Shown here piece after piece: positions 1-11,520 of a DNA stretch of 64,000 nucleotides. This stretch comes from Tillandsia leiboldiana. Its lineage: Eukaryota > Streptophyta > Magnoliopsida > Poales > Bromeliaceae. Numbering within the stretch: position 1 is the stretch's first letter; each line of letters begins with the position of its first letter. The notes beneath the pieces were generated by a model. The model was given only the letters and a program-made list of their open reading frames with translations. It made no database searches and was not told the DNA's origin. The stretch spans positions 24,351,693 to 24,415,692 of the forward strand of contig CM055071.1 of assembly GCA_029204045.2 (NCBI GenBank). Direction: 5' to 3'. Position numbers and translations under genes: made by a program.

Positions 1-3000
1 TAAACAGATATCAGAGCTATAATAAGAATCTGCTGTAACTAAAATCAATCACTGTACAACTGAAAATAAACAACACTGTCTGCCTCCCAAAATAATAATA
101 ATAATAAATCCTCAAGTACAAGCTCTAAACCCAACTGGGAGGTAACTCCAATAAATATACAACAGTGTACAGTCTCTCGATACAAAATATCCTCACTACA
201 AAAGTCTCTCAAGTAGGAAAAGAAACAACTAATCTACTGCTGATCTCCTCTGAAGGGTACCGCTACTCTCCAACGCCGGGTAGGGATCTAGCTCGCGACT
301 CCCTCGCCACGATCAACAACCGCAGAGTCGGCCACACCTGCTAAGACTCTGCACAACCAAAGAGAGGAGAGAAAAAAAGGGGGGAGAAACCCCCAAAGGG
401 TGTGAGAACTACACCAAAAAGGGAGTTCTCAGTGGGTACCACCGCCAGACCCGACGGTCTGCCCACCAAGTCCTCAAGAGACAAAAACTGACCCAAGTCA
501 TAAGACTGAAATGGGTAGGCTGGAGACTCTCAACAGCTACCCTGCTCCTAACTAAGACAAAAGGGGAGACCCAAACAGGGGTATGCAACCACTAGCACAT
601 AAAGTGCACCAACGACCCAATCGAACTGTCTGCCACATCTGGTCCAGTCAAACCTGCATCCACCTACAACCACCTCCCAAAGACGGGCAGGAATTACGTA
701 GGGTGTCCAAACGGACTAGCTCGCTATCGAGTAGAGGATCATGCAGGCTATGGTCAAAATCCACGCTCTCTCTCTCAGAACGGATAGAATCAAGATGCTC
801 AACCTCTCACACAGCGGTCAAAGTACTCGCAACATCACGGGACCACCGTCCACCAGACGGCTCACAACAATACTATCACTGACCTAACCTCAACTACCAG
901 TCTATCCTCGGCCCCCAGGCACGAGTGTAACAATGAAAGTATTTGACCGAAATAAACTCAATCGAATGAACCGGTGTAAAACCCGGTACTGCCTGCTCTG
1001 TCACCAATCTCTCGAACTCAGTATATCCACTGTCCAAATGACCGGAACCCAACACGGTCTGACCGGCACCCGACACGGTCTGACCGGAACCCAACACGGT
1101 CTGACCGGAACCCAACACGGTCTGAAGCCTACTCCGGAGCGGCACTCGAGGGGAGCTACCCACACGAGTAAAGCATCTCTGTCATCAACATCAACAATAT
1201 CTCGAAACAGCAGGGCTCGATCATCAATCAGATCAAAGTGGGAAAACTCAACCACCAAGGAAAGACCCGACCTCAATCGGATGCAACTAAACGATAAGTG
1301 GGAAACTCCATCCACTAGGGAAAACCGACACCCAAATCTGGTGCATAGAGAAACATCCGGTCAACCGCCCAATATCCGCGGTTGCCGCAAAGCCCCGCAA
1401 CTAAACCAACCTGTCCCAGACACGAAGTCCCGACTACACTACCCAGACCCCCTGCTCGAACCCGAGCAACACTGACCACCTGACTAACAAGAAGGAGAAA
1501 GGAAAAGCATGGTTTCTCCTAAGTCAAGTTCCAATAAGTAGTGCAGCAGTAAAAGATGGCCTAACTACATGACCATACAAGCATGCAAATGTCCTCAAGG
1601 AAATAAAGGGGGTAAAGCATAATAATAGTTCCTTTAGGAATAAGCAACATGCCGCAATCTCAAAACTAAAACTGTCCACAACTCAGGGTTCATTAATAGA
1701 ATGATCAGAATAACTCCTCAGAGTACAAATCCGCACATAGCTACGAAATCCTGTCCCAAATCATAATCCAACCACAAGAAAGGCTATGTGCTAACATGGC
1801 ATGTTATAGAATCTCATAGGGTAACATTATCCTAGGTAAGCTTACACTAGTCATCATATAGATGTCCAAGTTATGCAAATCCTCAGTATACCTCATAAAT
1901 ACTATTCTTGCAATCATTTATACCGATATCAATAACAAGCTTACCTACTTACCAATATAAACTATGTACCCTACACATGCATGCATCAGTCATAGAGGGG
2001 TGACATCCCCACAAGTGGACTTATACTTGCCACAGCATAAACATTGCCATAAACAATTACTGAAAATAAGCTCACCCACCTGAAGCGCTTAACCCAAGGC
2101 AAACCTGATGTCGGTGAAGTGGGTAGACGCCCGCGGTCCAAAATCTGCCAACATAACACCCACGGTACAAGTCGCGCAAGCCTCGGCTTCAAACAGCTAA
2201 AAACACCCCTGGGCACAACAATAACGCTCAACATTACACTTTTATTCCAAAATTAACCAAACATACACAATCTGAAAATCAGTCCCAAAGCCGCGCATAT
2301 TTCACCTGCTGCAAGTGCCCAGAAAAATCCAATAAAAATACCACAGTAATCCTCGCGTCGATACCTTCGAAACGAGTACCTGCACGTCCAATTCCGAGCT
2401 TCCTACACTGAGAAACAATTCGGACAAGGGAACCACCCCGAATCAAACTACACTCAAAAACTGTAGCAACAATTACTGTTCACAGATAATCTTCACCTTC
2501 GAGAAATATTCAGAAAATTCCAAGAAAATTTGGGCATATTCCTCGTGATGTGTAGATGCAAATCGCCTCTTGAATCGCCCCAATCCGATGCCTGTGCGTG
2601 AAGATATCACCAAAACACCGCGCCGCTGTCCCAGAACTCCGCCCAGAAAAAGGGGTTACAAGATGATCCGAAAGACCCATGAAAAGCTCGGAATGGGAAA
2701 AACCAGTAAACATGGGAAACATAGCCCTACCTGTCGTGAAGCCAACGGCGCAAGAATCACTGAAAAAGGTGCTCGGGGTAAGCCGGGGGAGTCCTCGTAC
2801 CAAAACGCGACGAAGAAGACCACAAACGAACGAGCGTCGCGCCGCGCCGTAAAAATAGAAACCTCGATAAGTGTGCCACCAAAAATCCCAAAACTTTGCA
2901 GAAAGATGCAGCCAAACACGAGGATCAACTTTGCTGAAGGCACCCCGGCGAGAAGAGGCTCGGAAATGGTGGAAAAAGGGAGAAGAAGAGAGCTCGGATC

Positions 3001-3058
3001 GCTATTTATAGGCAGCTGAAACAATTGGAAAATACCGGATATGTCCGGATTTCCGGGG
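1..3058 (-). repeat. 3' LTR of Gy-1, partial
   Basis: Same sequence as 6389-9444. About 106 bp at the left end are outside the window, and the U3 start (about 890 bp) falls in the assembly gap. It contains the 21-bp repeat block at 1042-1125 and the same candidate leader exons as the other long LTRs (for example the minus-strand exon 2 donor near 2496). Short ORFs in it have no recognisable product. Confidence 0.9.
1042..1125 (-). repeat. 21-bp tandem repeat in Gy-1 LTR, about 4 units
   Basis: Units read GACCGGAACCCAACACGGTC plus one base on the plus strand, with one unit carrying C for A and G for A changes. The identical block is at 7429-7512 in the other LTR. A two-unit version is in the Gy-F 3' LTR near 29345-29392, so copy number varies between LTRs. 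Confidence 0.85.
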
Positions 3059-3158
3059 NNNNNNNNNNNNNNNNNNNNNNNNNNNNNNNNNNNNNNNNNN
3101 NNNNNNNNNNNNNNNNNNNNNNNNNNNNNNNNNNNNNNNNNNNNNNNNNNNNNNNNNN
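3059..3158. other. Assembly gap, 100 N
   Basis: Exactly 100 N. It replaces the U3 start of the left Gy-1 LTR and an unknown part of the 3' interior, where integrase would be expected. Confidence 0.99.
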
Positions 3159-3740
3159 ACGTGGAACAACACAGAGGCCCCATCATTAGCCGGGGGAACA
3201 GATAAATCAGCAAGCGCAAGCACGGCCCCAAACCACCTCCTGGTTTCCTACTCAAACAGGAGCACCCGAAGTATAAACCCACCAAAATTCATCCTATGAG
3301 AAAAGATCCAATCAAGCTGGGTCTCACCCTCGGTTACTTTCCGATCCAAATCACCCTAGTGGCCTACTCGACCACGGCGTACCCCTCAAAATGATCCTCA
3401 AGAGCACAAATCTCAAGCCACGGTTTGGACACTCAACAAGCCAACATAACCCCAACAGCCCCCGGGTCGAAAAGATGCCCTGACGGGGCCAAACCGTCAG
3501 TGAACGGGAGGGAAACTGCTCGAAAGGCGATCATAATGCGGAGGCTCAAACTCGCGGTCAAAAATCCCAAACAGCAACAACGATCCGCGAAAATCCCACT
3601 CAAGATGCTGAGTAATCAAACTGATAGCCAAGCAGGCATGGCCTACGCCCAGGTATAACAATCCAAGCTGGAAATAAAGGACTACTGTAAGGCTCACATG
3701 GGAATCCAAGCTGCCTGCAAAACAGTGTTTCATCCCTGCC
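3159..3740 (-). other. Gy-1 interior, unrecognisable stretch
   Basis: Lies between the gap and the RNase H trace. No protein motif could be read on either strand. By position on the minus strand it would be the RNase H-integrase part of pol, but I see no integrase signature, so it is decayed or foreign. Confidence 0.4.
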
Positions 3741-3744
3741 ACAG

Positions 3745-4720
3745 CACTCACAGGGGTTGACTAAAGAAGTGTGGACCGAAGATCCACCCACGGTACTCTA
3801 CCGCCACAATGGGAGGCATCACCAAAACACAACAATTCCATCTCCCAACACCAGGAACAACTAGCATTGGCGCTAATACCAGTCACATTATCCATTGGCC
3901 CTGCTCTCATGGCAACCAGCAAGTGTCTAGAAGCTTCTCACCTCAAGAATGGGAGAACGTTGGTCTCGGTCACTTGAATACACATCCACTTGTCAGGTTC
4001 CACCGCCGTCCCTACGGGCTCGAACAAGCGACCCACGAAGGTATGCTTCTGCAGCTACAACTTGTAACCATGCCCTAACTTCGGCATAATCCGCTCATCC
4101 ACACGGCCTGTGCATGGTCGCACATCCACAAAGTGCTCCTAGTACTCCAAGTCACTCTGGGAGTAAATCAAATATCCACGGGAAAACACCACTCCCAGTC
4201 CGTCCAAGTACAACTGGGACCTACTATTCCTCAGATCTTGAAGTCCACAGGGCATCGTCATTCCATTGGGCCTCACTAACAACTCAGAATGCCCCCACCG
4301 GCGTCCGCAACGCCACCTAGGCGAAGTCCTCAGCTGTCTAACTCCAAGTGGGCACTCGGATCATACACCAACTACCGGAGTACAACTCCATCAATAAGGT
4401 CCTAGATACCATAAAGACCCTCACATCCGTGTATCAACGATGTGGCATCACCACCGTATACCAACGGCGTGGCACTAGGTCAAACAGACCCCCCGATCCA
4501 TCGGCCCCTGCAGCAGTGCCATCGGGTCTCTCTAGCCCTACCGGCGATATCCAATGAGGTGCTGTCCAGGGTGGTGCGGTCCCTCGAACCACATCAAACA
4601 CAATCTCTATCTCCCTAACCGGCGGCATTACCAACACTAAGGTGAATCCACACACGGATCTCGCGGGTAACAGAGATATCCCTGAGTCCCGGTGCCGCCG
4701 TAAGCACCTCTCATCCGGTC
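3745..4720 (-). pseudogene. Decayed gypsy pol (RT to RNase H) of Gy-1
   Basis: Minus-strand traces in the right order. Near 4550-4650 a stretch reads like the linker before RT (PVREIEIVFDVVRGT, then PWTAPHWISPV), which matches the usual EIDFAIDVVPGT...ISIAPYRMSPVEL region of plant gypsy RT. Near 3800-3825 the frame reads GDASHCGGRV, which corresponds to the RNase H start YSDASHxGLG. Several stops and frame changes separate these, and the catalytic YxDD box was not found. The same derived non-coding sequence around 4430-4500 is shared with Gy-F at 21130-21200, so the decay predates the two copies. Confidence 0.65.
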
Positions 4721-5100
4721 GCTAAAACCAGAGTGCTCTAACAACCTCCACGAGCAAGCCTCCAATTGCCCGCCTAGCCGAAGATCAAAGTCCTCTCTTG
4801 CCGCAGTCAAACATCCTGTGGCATAGTGCCCAACCATCTCAAGCATAAGGTCAAAACACCTAATTGCTAAAATTTCCAATAATTCTGCCGGCATCTCGCG
4901 GTCTCGGCCGCACTGGACATGATCCAAAAGCCTCCTCCACGTGCACAACAACAACAGGAACCTGTACCTCTGGTGCACGTGGTAACTAATCTGCCTCTAA
5001 ACCCATGTAAGAGTGGATCATGCTCTAACTCCGACTACCGTGGTGAAATCCCACCTGCGACACTCAATCCACTACCGTGGCGCCCTCCAACCGGGCGGCA
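4720..5100 (-). pseudogene. Decayed protease-region remnant of Gy-1
   Basis: Aligns by eye with 20520-20830 of Gy-F. There the plus strand reads MPADLLVLVVVQCFDPVLG, equivalent to the end of gypsy protease (ADLIVL...FDVILGMDWL). In Gy-1 the minus strand reads MPAELLEILAIRCFDLMLE. The active-site DTGA box was not recognised. Confidence 0.5.
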
Positions 5101-5860
5101 CAGATTCATCCGCTCAAAGCAAGTGGTTGTCGCTCAATCTGCCTGAAAATCAGGGCTATCACAAGGAAGCACGACCTCTGTCTCTGATCACATTGAGGCG
5201 ACGAATAAGGTCCTCCGCAGATAACAAATCCACGCTTCCGCTGCGCCACTCAAATAAAACACTGATGTCGCCTTCGGGGTCCACCCGACCTCTGACATCT
5301 CGGGAATTCGTCATCCAAGAAAAGAAAATTGGTCATGCCCCTGCCGGCCGATCTGTCCTCCATCATCCGGCGCCCAAGCGCCAAAATCCAGACTCACCTC
5401 CTGGCGGCAGATCCCTATCCAAAGGAACTGCAATGCCGCGCTCCATACACGGTGCCTGCTCCCGCGAGGCGTCTAAATCCACAATGAAGGGACTGAATAA
5501 CAGGAAGGTATCCTGGCGCAATCCACTCCCAATCTTATATATCCTATGCGCCTCGTCCCTCGAATCCGGAGCGCGCGGTTCAACAACTGCATACACTCTC
5601 TAGCACAAGGAGGCTCTCAATTAATTACTCCATCACCACCAGCCGCGACTCTGCCTTCAAAGCTCCAAACTCAATCTTACGAGTCGGGGTGGTTCATCTG
5701 CCAAACATGGCTCCATAGGTCGACCATGCCCACGGCTCACCAGCCGTCAACCATCCACCCTGCCTCGGTGCCTCGACACTAAACCTTGGCACAGAGGGGG
5801 GCTACTCAGTGCTCCGGCAACTGTGTCATCAAGACCAGCTGCTCCCTCAGCCGCTGACAA
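5100..5860 (-). pseudogene. Decayed gag of Gy-1
   Basis: The clearest block is the minus-strand frame 5596-5363: SRDEAHRIYKIGSGLRQD followed by DLDASREQAPCMERGIAV. It matches the capsid-like gag segment RDEAHRIYMFERGLRRDIYQ in the better preserved Gy-H copy at 10900-11030. Upstream (5640-5790) a tract matching PRQGGWLTAG... and GxFWQMNHPGSD of Gy-F is visible. No zinc knuckle survives, and stops and frame shifts break it. Not translatable as a whole. Confidence 0.7.
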
Positions 5861-6282
5861 GCCTCCGACAATCCTGTCATCTGGGTCCGGGGTTTTCTGA
5901 CCTCAATCCGGGTATCCGGCCCAGAACCAACTGCTCAAGCTCAACTGCCATGACAGGATGCACACGGGTCAAAACCCAGCGTCGGGGAGACACCGCTCGC
6001 CACGACGAAACAACAAAACAACACACAACAACACTCGACCCAATCCAGCGAAAGTCTAAGCATGTCACCCATTCCACAGCATTATGTTGTCTGCAGCCAA
6101 CATAATTACTTAGGAGAATAAACATGCCAATCACTCCTCCCGTCCCTTGGGAGAGGTATAAAACTCAATCAGGACTCTCGCAAAATCACGACTCTCACAA
6201 AGTCAACCAAGGGTCAAACCATAAGCCTAGGGTTTCTAAGTCCACCATGACCTACAACCTAGGCTCTGATACCACTCTAATC
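5860..6282 (-). other. Gy-1 untranslated leader between primer site and gag
   Basis: Sits between the primer-binding site and the first gag traces. Short plus-strand ORFs overlap but have no recognisable motif. The corresponding ~470 bp are missing from Gy-F. Confidence 0.5.
6262..6274 (-). promoter_or_regulatory. Primer-binding site, initiator-Met tRNA type
   Basis: The minus strand reads TGGTATCAGAGCC, complementary to the 3' end of plant initiator tRNA-Met. It lies 8 bp from the LTR boundary at 6283 and defines element orientation. Confidence 0.9.
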
Positions 6283-6334
6283 TGTCACGCCCCAGGGTCG
6301 AAACTGCGACCCGGGCCCGCCAACAGATCCGCCA

Positions 6335-6354
6335 CCTATGCCAACCTGCATAGG
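6335..6354 (-). other. U5 stem-loop in Gy-1 LTR
   Basis: CCTATGC pairs with GCATAGG around a 6-nt loop. It sits 13 nt inside candidate exon 4 and just before the conserved GGCGGATCTGTTGGC block. Other LTRs have a different stem at the same place (see findings). Confidence 0.7.
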
Positions 6355-7428
6355 CGAAGCGTCCTACCTGCAAGAAAAGTGCTACAACTAAACAGATATC
6401 AGAGCTATAATAAGAATCTGCTGTAACTAAAATCAATCACTGTACAACTGAAAATAAACAACACTGTCTGCCTCCCAAATAATAATAATAATAAATCCTC
6501 AGTACAAGCTCTAAACCCAACTGGGAGGTAACTCCAATAAATATACAACAGTGTACAGTCTCTCGATACAAAATATCCTCACTACAAAAAGTCTCTCAAG
6601 TAGGAAAAGAAACAACTAATCTACTGCTGATCTCCTCTGAAGGGTACCGCTACTCTCCAACGCCGGGTAGGGATCTAGCTCGCGACTCCCTCGCCACGAT
6701 CAACAACCGCAGAGTCGGCCACACCTGCTAAGACTCTGCACAACCAAAGAGAGAGAGAAAAAAAGGGGGGAGAAAAACCCCCAAAGGGTGTGAGAACTAC
6801 ACCAAAAAGGGAGTTCTCAGTGGGTACCACCGCCAGACCCGACGGTCTGCCCACCAAGTCCTCAAGAGACAAAAACTGACCCAAGTCATAAGACTGAAAT
6901 GGGTAGGCTGGAGACTCTCAACAGCTACCCTGCTCCTAACTAAGACAAAAGGGGAGACCCAAACAGGGGTATGCAACCACTAGCACATAAAGTGCACCAA
7001 CGCCCAATCGAACTGTCTGCCACATCTGGTCCAGTCAAACCTGCATCCACCTACAACCACCTCCCAAAGACGGGCAGGAATTACGTAGGGTGTCCAAACG
7101 GACTAGCTCGCTATCGAGTAGAGGATCATGCAGGCTATGGTCAAAATCCACGCTCTCTCTCTCAGAACGGATAGAATCAAGATGCTCAACCTCTCACACA
7201 GCGGTCAAAGTACTCGCAACATCACGGGACCACCGTCCACCAGACGGCTCACAACAATACTATCACTGACCTAACCTCAACTACCAGTCTATCCTCGGCC
7301 CCCAGGCACGAGTGTAACAATGAAAGTATTTGACCGAAATAAACTCAATCGAATGAACCGGTGTAAAACCCGGTACTGCCTGCTCTGTCACCAATCTCTC
7401 GAACTCAGTATATCCACTGTCCAAATGA

Positions 7429-7512
7429 CCGGAACCCAACACGGTCTGACCGGCACCCGACACGGTCTGACCGGAACCCAACACGGTCTGACCGGAACCC
7501 AACACGGTCTGA
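7429..7512 (-). repeat. 21-bp tandem repeat in right Gy-1 LTR
   Basis: Identical to the block at 1042-1125. Confidence 0.85.
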
Positions 7513-8692
7513 AGCCTACTCCGGAGCGGCACTCGAGGGGAGCTACCCACACGAGTAAAGCATCTCTGTCATCAACATCAACAATATCTCGAAACAGCAG
7601 GGCTCGATCATCAATCAGATCAAAGTGGGAAAACTCAACCACCAAGGAAAGACCCGACCTCAATCGGATGCAACTAAACGATAAGTGGGAAACTCCATCC
7701 ACTAGGGAAAAACCGACACCCAAATCTGGTGCATAGAGAAACATCCGGTCAACCGCCCAATATCCGCGGTTGCCGCAAAGCCCCGCAACTAAACCAACCT
7801 GTCCCAGACACGAAGTCCCGACTACACTACCCAGACCCCCTGCTCGAACCCGAGCAACACTGACCACCTGACTAACAAGAAGGAGAAAGGAAAAGCATGG
7901 TTTCTCCTAAGTCAAGTTCCAATAAGTAGTGCAGCAGTAAAAGATGGCCTAACTACATGACCATACAAGCATGCAAATGTCCTCAAGGAAATAAAGGGGG
8001 TAAAGCATAATAATAGTTCCTTTAGGAATAAGCAACATGCCGCAATCTCAAACTAAAACTGTCCACAACTCAGGGTTCATTAATAGAATGATCAGAATAA
8101 CTCCTCAGAGTACAAATCCGCACATAGCTACGAAATCCTGTCCCAAATCATAATCCAACCACAAGAAAGGCTATGTGCTAACATGGCATGTTATAGAATC
8201 TCATAGGGTAACATTATCCTAGGTAAGCTTACACTAGTCATCATATAGATGTCCAAGTTATGCAAATCCTCAGTATACCTCATAAATACTATTCTTGCAA
8301 TCATTTATACCGATATCAATAACAAGCTTACCTACTTACCAATATAAACTATGTACCCTACACATGCATGCATCAGTCATAGAGGGGTGACATCCCCACA
8401 AGTGGACTTATACTTGCCACAGCATAAACATTGCCTTAAACAATTACTGAAAATAAGCTCACCCACCTGAAGCGCTTAACCCAAGGCAAACCTGATGTCG
8501 GTGAAGTGGGTAGACGCCCGCGGTCCAAAATCTGCCAACATAACACCCACGGTACAAGTCGCGCAAGCCTCGGCTTCAAACAGCTAAAAACACCCCTGGG
8601 CACAACAATAACGCTCAACATTACACTTTTATTCCAAAATTAACCAAACATACACAATCTGAAAATCAGTCCCAAAGCCGCGCATATTTCAC

Positions 8693-9118
8693 CTGCTGCA
8701 AGTGCCCAGAAAAATCCAATAAAAATACCACAGTAATCCTCGCGTCGATACCTTCGAAACGAGTATCTGCACGTCCAATTCCGAGCTTCCTACACTGAGA
8801 AACAATTCGGACAAGGGAACCACCCCGAATCAAACTACACTCAAAAACTGTAGCAACAATTACTGTTCACAGATAATCTTCACCTTCGAGAAATATTCAG
8901 AAAATTCCAAGAAAATTTGGGCATATTCCTCGTGATGTGTAGATGCAAATCGCCTCTTGAATCGCCCCAATCCGATGCCTGTGCGTGAAGATATCACCAA
9001 AACACCGCGCCGCTGTCCCAGAACTCCGCCCAGAAAAAGGGGTTACAAGATGATCCGAAAGACCCATGAAAAGCTCGGAATGGGAAAAACCAGTAAACAT
9101 GGGAAACATAGCCCTACC
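8693..9118 (-). other. Candidate leader exons 1-3 splice block, Gy-1 LTR
   Basis: Minus-strand order: donor CGACAG|GTAGGG after 9118, acceptor GGGACAG| before 9012, donor CGAAG|GTGA after 8884, acceptor GTGCAG| before 8766, donor CAGCAG|GTGA after 8693. Intron 1 is 105 bp and intron 2 117 bp. Intron 3 would run 8692-6368 (2325 bp) to acceptor TTGCAG|. Exon 2 is 129 nt and exon 3 is 74 nt. Confidence 0.55.
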
Positions 9119-9388
9119 TGTCGTGAAGCCAACGGCGCAAGAATCACTGAAAAAGGTGCTCGGGGTAAGCCGGGGGAGTCCTCGCACCAAAACGCGACGA
9201 AGAAGACCACAAATGAACGAGCGTCGCGCCGCGCCGTAAAAATAGAAACCTCGATAAGTGTGCCACCAAAAATCCCAAAACTTTGCAGAAAGATGCAGCC
9301 AAACACGAGGATCAACTTTGCTGAAGGCACCCCGGCGAGAAGAGGCTCGGAAATGGTGGAAAAAGGGAGAAGAAGAGAGCTCGGATCG

Positions 9389-9397
9389 CTATTTATA
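9389..9397 (-). promoter_or_regulatory. TATA box of Gy-1 LTR promoter
   Basis: The minus strand reads TATAAATAG, downstream of the GC-rich U3 and 271 bp before the conserved donor site. Confidence 0.75.
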
Positions 9398-10333
9398 GGC
9401 AGCTGAAACAATTGGAAAATACCGGATATGTCCGGATTTCCGGGCGCTGGGAATTTTCGGGCGCGCACTGTAGCAGCCCGAAATCCCCGCGCCCGAACAC
9501 TGTAGCCGCCCGAATCCCTCCTGGGCCGCCACGTCGCCCGCCAAACAGCGGACAGCAACCCCAGCCGCTCCCCGCGCGACACGTCGCGCCCCCCAGACGC
9601 CGACACGTGTCCTCCCCAAGCGCGGGAATCCGCCCGACCGCGCCCACGTGCGCCTGACGCCGCCGCCTGCCACCCTGCCGCGCACAGTAGACCCACCAAT
9701 CGGAGAACGCCACGTGTCATGCCACTGCCTAGTGAACCCAGTGCACGAAATCGTGTGGACCGAACCAATGCAAACCTGCCACGTGTCACCCCCGGTCCAC
9801 CGTGCGCCCCGCACTCCCCCGTAGACCGCGCCCCGCGGACCGGCCCACTCCCGAGCCGCCACGCGTCCCGCCCCCGGCGCACGCCTGCCGCGTGGACCGG
9901 GCGGCCCGCGCCTCCGTCCGCTGCGCTGCCTGCGGCCGCTCCGCCGCTGCCGCCGCCGCCGGAAACACTATTCCGGCGTGAACAGTGTCCAGAGCCCAAA
10001 AATAACAAGTGGGTAGTCCGTTTTAACCGTTTTCGCGCGCTGAATCCGAATTTGATGTCCATTTCGCCAAATTCCAACTCCAAAATTTGCCGAAGGCATC
10101 CGGAAAGGTAATCCTTGGTCCGAACTTCGCACTGAGTCCAATTTAAATATCCTTGGCGCGCGAAACCACTTTTGGAGCTCCGACGGAGTCCAATGATCAC
10201 CCACGTGATCCAAAAACACACTGAGCCCAACACTAATGTCCAAATGGGGCACAAATCTCACCAACACGCCACATAGGCCTCCGGGAGCTGTAGATGATCC
10301 AGTAATCTCGTCGTGGGGATCCAGGTCCTCACA

Positions 10334-11520
10334 TACAGCCAGTTGTAGCACCCCCAGGGAGTTCTCCCGCACCTTCGTCGCCAGCTGTGGCACCCCCAGT
10401 TGATCCAGCAGTGTAGGTAGCCCCTATTGCACCAGATATCGGTAGACAGCCGTTCGGGACGGCTGGGCAGTAGACCCGGGCAGAGCAGCGGGAGGTAGTG
10501 GATTTGTTGTTGAGATTCCGTCAGTTTAACCCACCTCGTTTTTCGGGGCAGAGTTCGGAGCCGTGGGAGGCAGAGCCGTGGATCACGGCTATGGAGCGCC
10601 ATTTCGAGAGCTTATTTATCGAGGAGCGGTTTCAGGTCCTATTGGCGACTCACTTCTTGGAGCGCAACGCCGATGCCTGGTGGCGGCGTGTTCGACCAGT
10701 TGGTCCACCTGGGACCCAGCTGCTTACTTGGGCGGAGTTCCGCAGTCTACTTCTTGGAGCCTTTTTCCCGGAGAGTGTCAGGCAGAGGTTGGAGGAGCAG
10801 CTGAGGAATCTCCGATAGGGAGATCGGCCCGTGCATGAGTACATCGCAGAGTTCAACCAGTTGTTGGCTTGTCTACCGTACGCGGCTAGGGATGAGGCGC
10901 ACCGGATCTACATGTTTGAGCGAGGACTGCGCCGTGATATCTACCAGTTTGTCCGCTCGCAGAGATTGCAGACTCTGGATGCCTCTATGGAGCAGGCCCT
11001 CTATGTGGAGCACGGAGAGGCGGTTATGGTCGAGGTGGTCCCAGCTCCCGCAGGGACTACGGGGGCGAAGCGCCCAGCACCAGATGATGAGGGTCAGACG
11101 AGCCGACAGGGACCTCCGAGACCTCCACGATCTCATCCTGAGGGTCGTGGGTTTCGTAGGCGCCGGAGATCTGGTGGGCCCCCGCAGCAGCAGCAGTATC
11201 GGCAGCAGCGACAGGAGCGGTGTGTCATTTGTGGCGGGCCTCATCCACCGTCGCAGTGTGATCAGAGACAGGGGCGGTGTTTCCTCTGTGGAGAGTTGGG
11301 ACATTTCCGCGCAGCTTGCCCCCAGGCCATTTTGTCAGTGCGGCCGATTGCGACAACACCCCCCTTGCCTATCCATGCAGCGGAAGCCCCTCCGGCACAC
11401 CGTCAGCCAGAGTGGGCCACGACGTCGGGACAGACGGGACGACGATCTGCGGCATCCAGTGGACGGGTTTATGCAGCCCTGGTAGAGGACACCCCAGCAG
11501 CGGATCATGTCGCGGCAGGT
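10334..11520 (+). pseudogene. Gypsy gag (Gy-H), nearly readable, in-frame TAG stops
   Basis: One frame runs from the Gy-1 border through a proline-rich N-terminus (VAPPGSSPAPSSPAVAPP), the capsid-like core (from 10498; FNPPRFSG, WEAEPWITAMERHFESL, then RDEAHRIYMFERGLRRDIYQ), a basic linker and zinc-knuckle residues. One knuckle is irregular (CVICGGPHPPSQC). The other is canonical CX2CX4HX4C (CFLCGELGHFRAAC, about 11279-11320). The frame is broken by TAG codons near 10417, 10471 and 10816, each explainable by a C-to-T change. After 11520 it loses similarity where protease should begin (VAAGMILFL). The 5' end is cut by the Gy-1 LTR. This is the best preserved gag of the gypsy family here. Confidence 0.85.

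Larger units (their letters stand above)
1..10333 (-). mobile_element. Gy-1: minus-strand Ty3-gypsy element, LARD-like, with ~4 kb LTRs
   Basis: Direct repeats flank this unit: bases 1-3058 match 6389-about 9444 with roughly a dozen differences noticed by eye (about four substitutions, the rest one- or two-base indels). The right LTR (6283-10333) is complete, TG...CA. A primer site complementary to initiator-Met tRNA lies 8 bp from it on the inner side, which fixes the minus orientation. The left LTR starts about 106 bp outside the window and its other end is in the N gap. The interior (3159-6282) carries recognisable gag, protease/RT and RNase H traces but no intact frame. Near-identical LTRs around a decayed interior suggest recent movement by proteins supplied in trans. 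No TSD can be checked because the left end is not in view. Confidence 0.85.
6283..10333 (-). repeat. 5' LTR of Gy-1, complete, 4051 bp
   Basis: On the minus strand it runs from TGTGAGGACCTGG (10333) to GGGGCGTGACA (6283). The GC-rich U3 (about 9450-9990) carries several CACGTG boxes (9604, 9645, 9711, 9780), two of them with CCAAT nearby. A TATAAATAG box is at 9397-9389. Candidate leader exons follow: exon 1 ends at 9118, exon 2 9012-8884, exon 3 8766-8693, exon 4 from 6367. The GC-rich U3 produces long chance ORFs (for example 10254-9043) that I do not accept as genes. Confidence 0.92.

Noticed and set aside
9043..10254. 403-codon minus-strand ORF, half of it in GC-rich U3
   Set aside because: Lies wholly in an LTR. 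It is Arg/Gly/Ala-rich with no motif, and GC-rich sequence has few stops.
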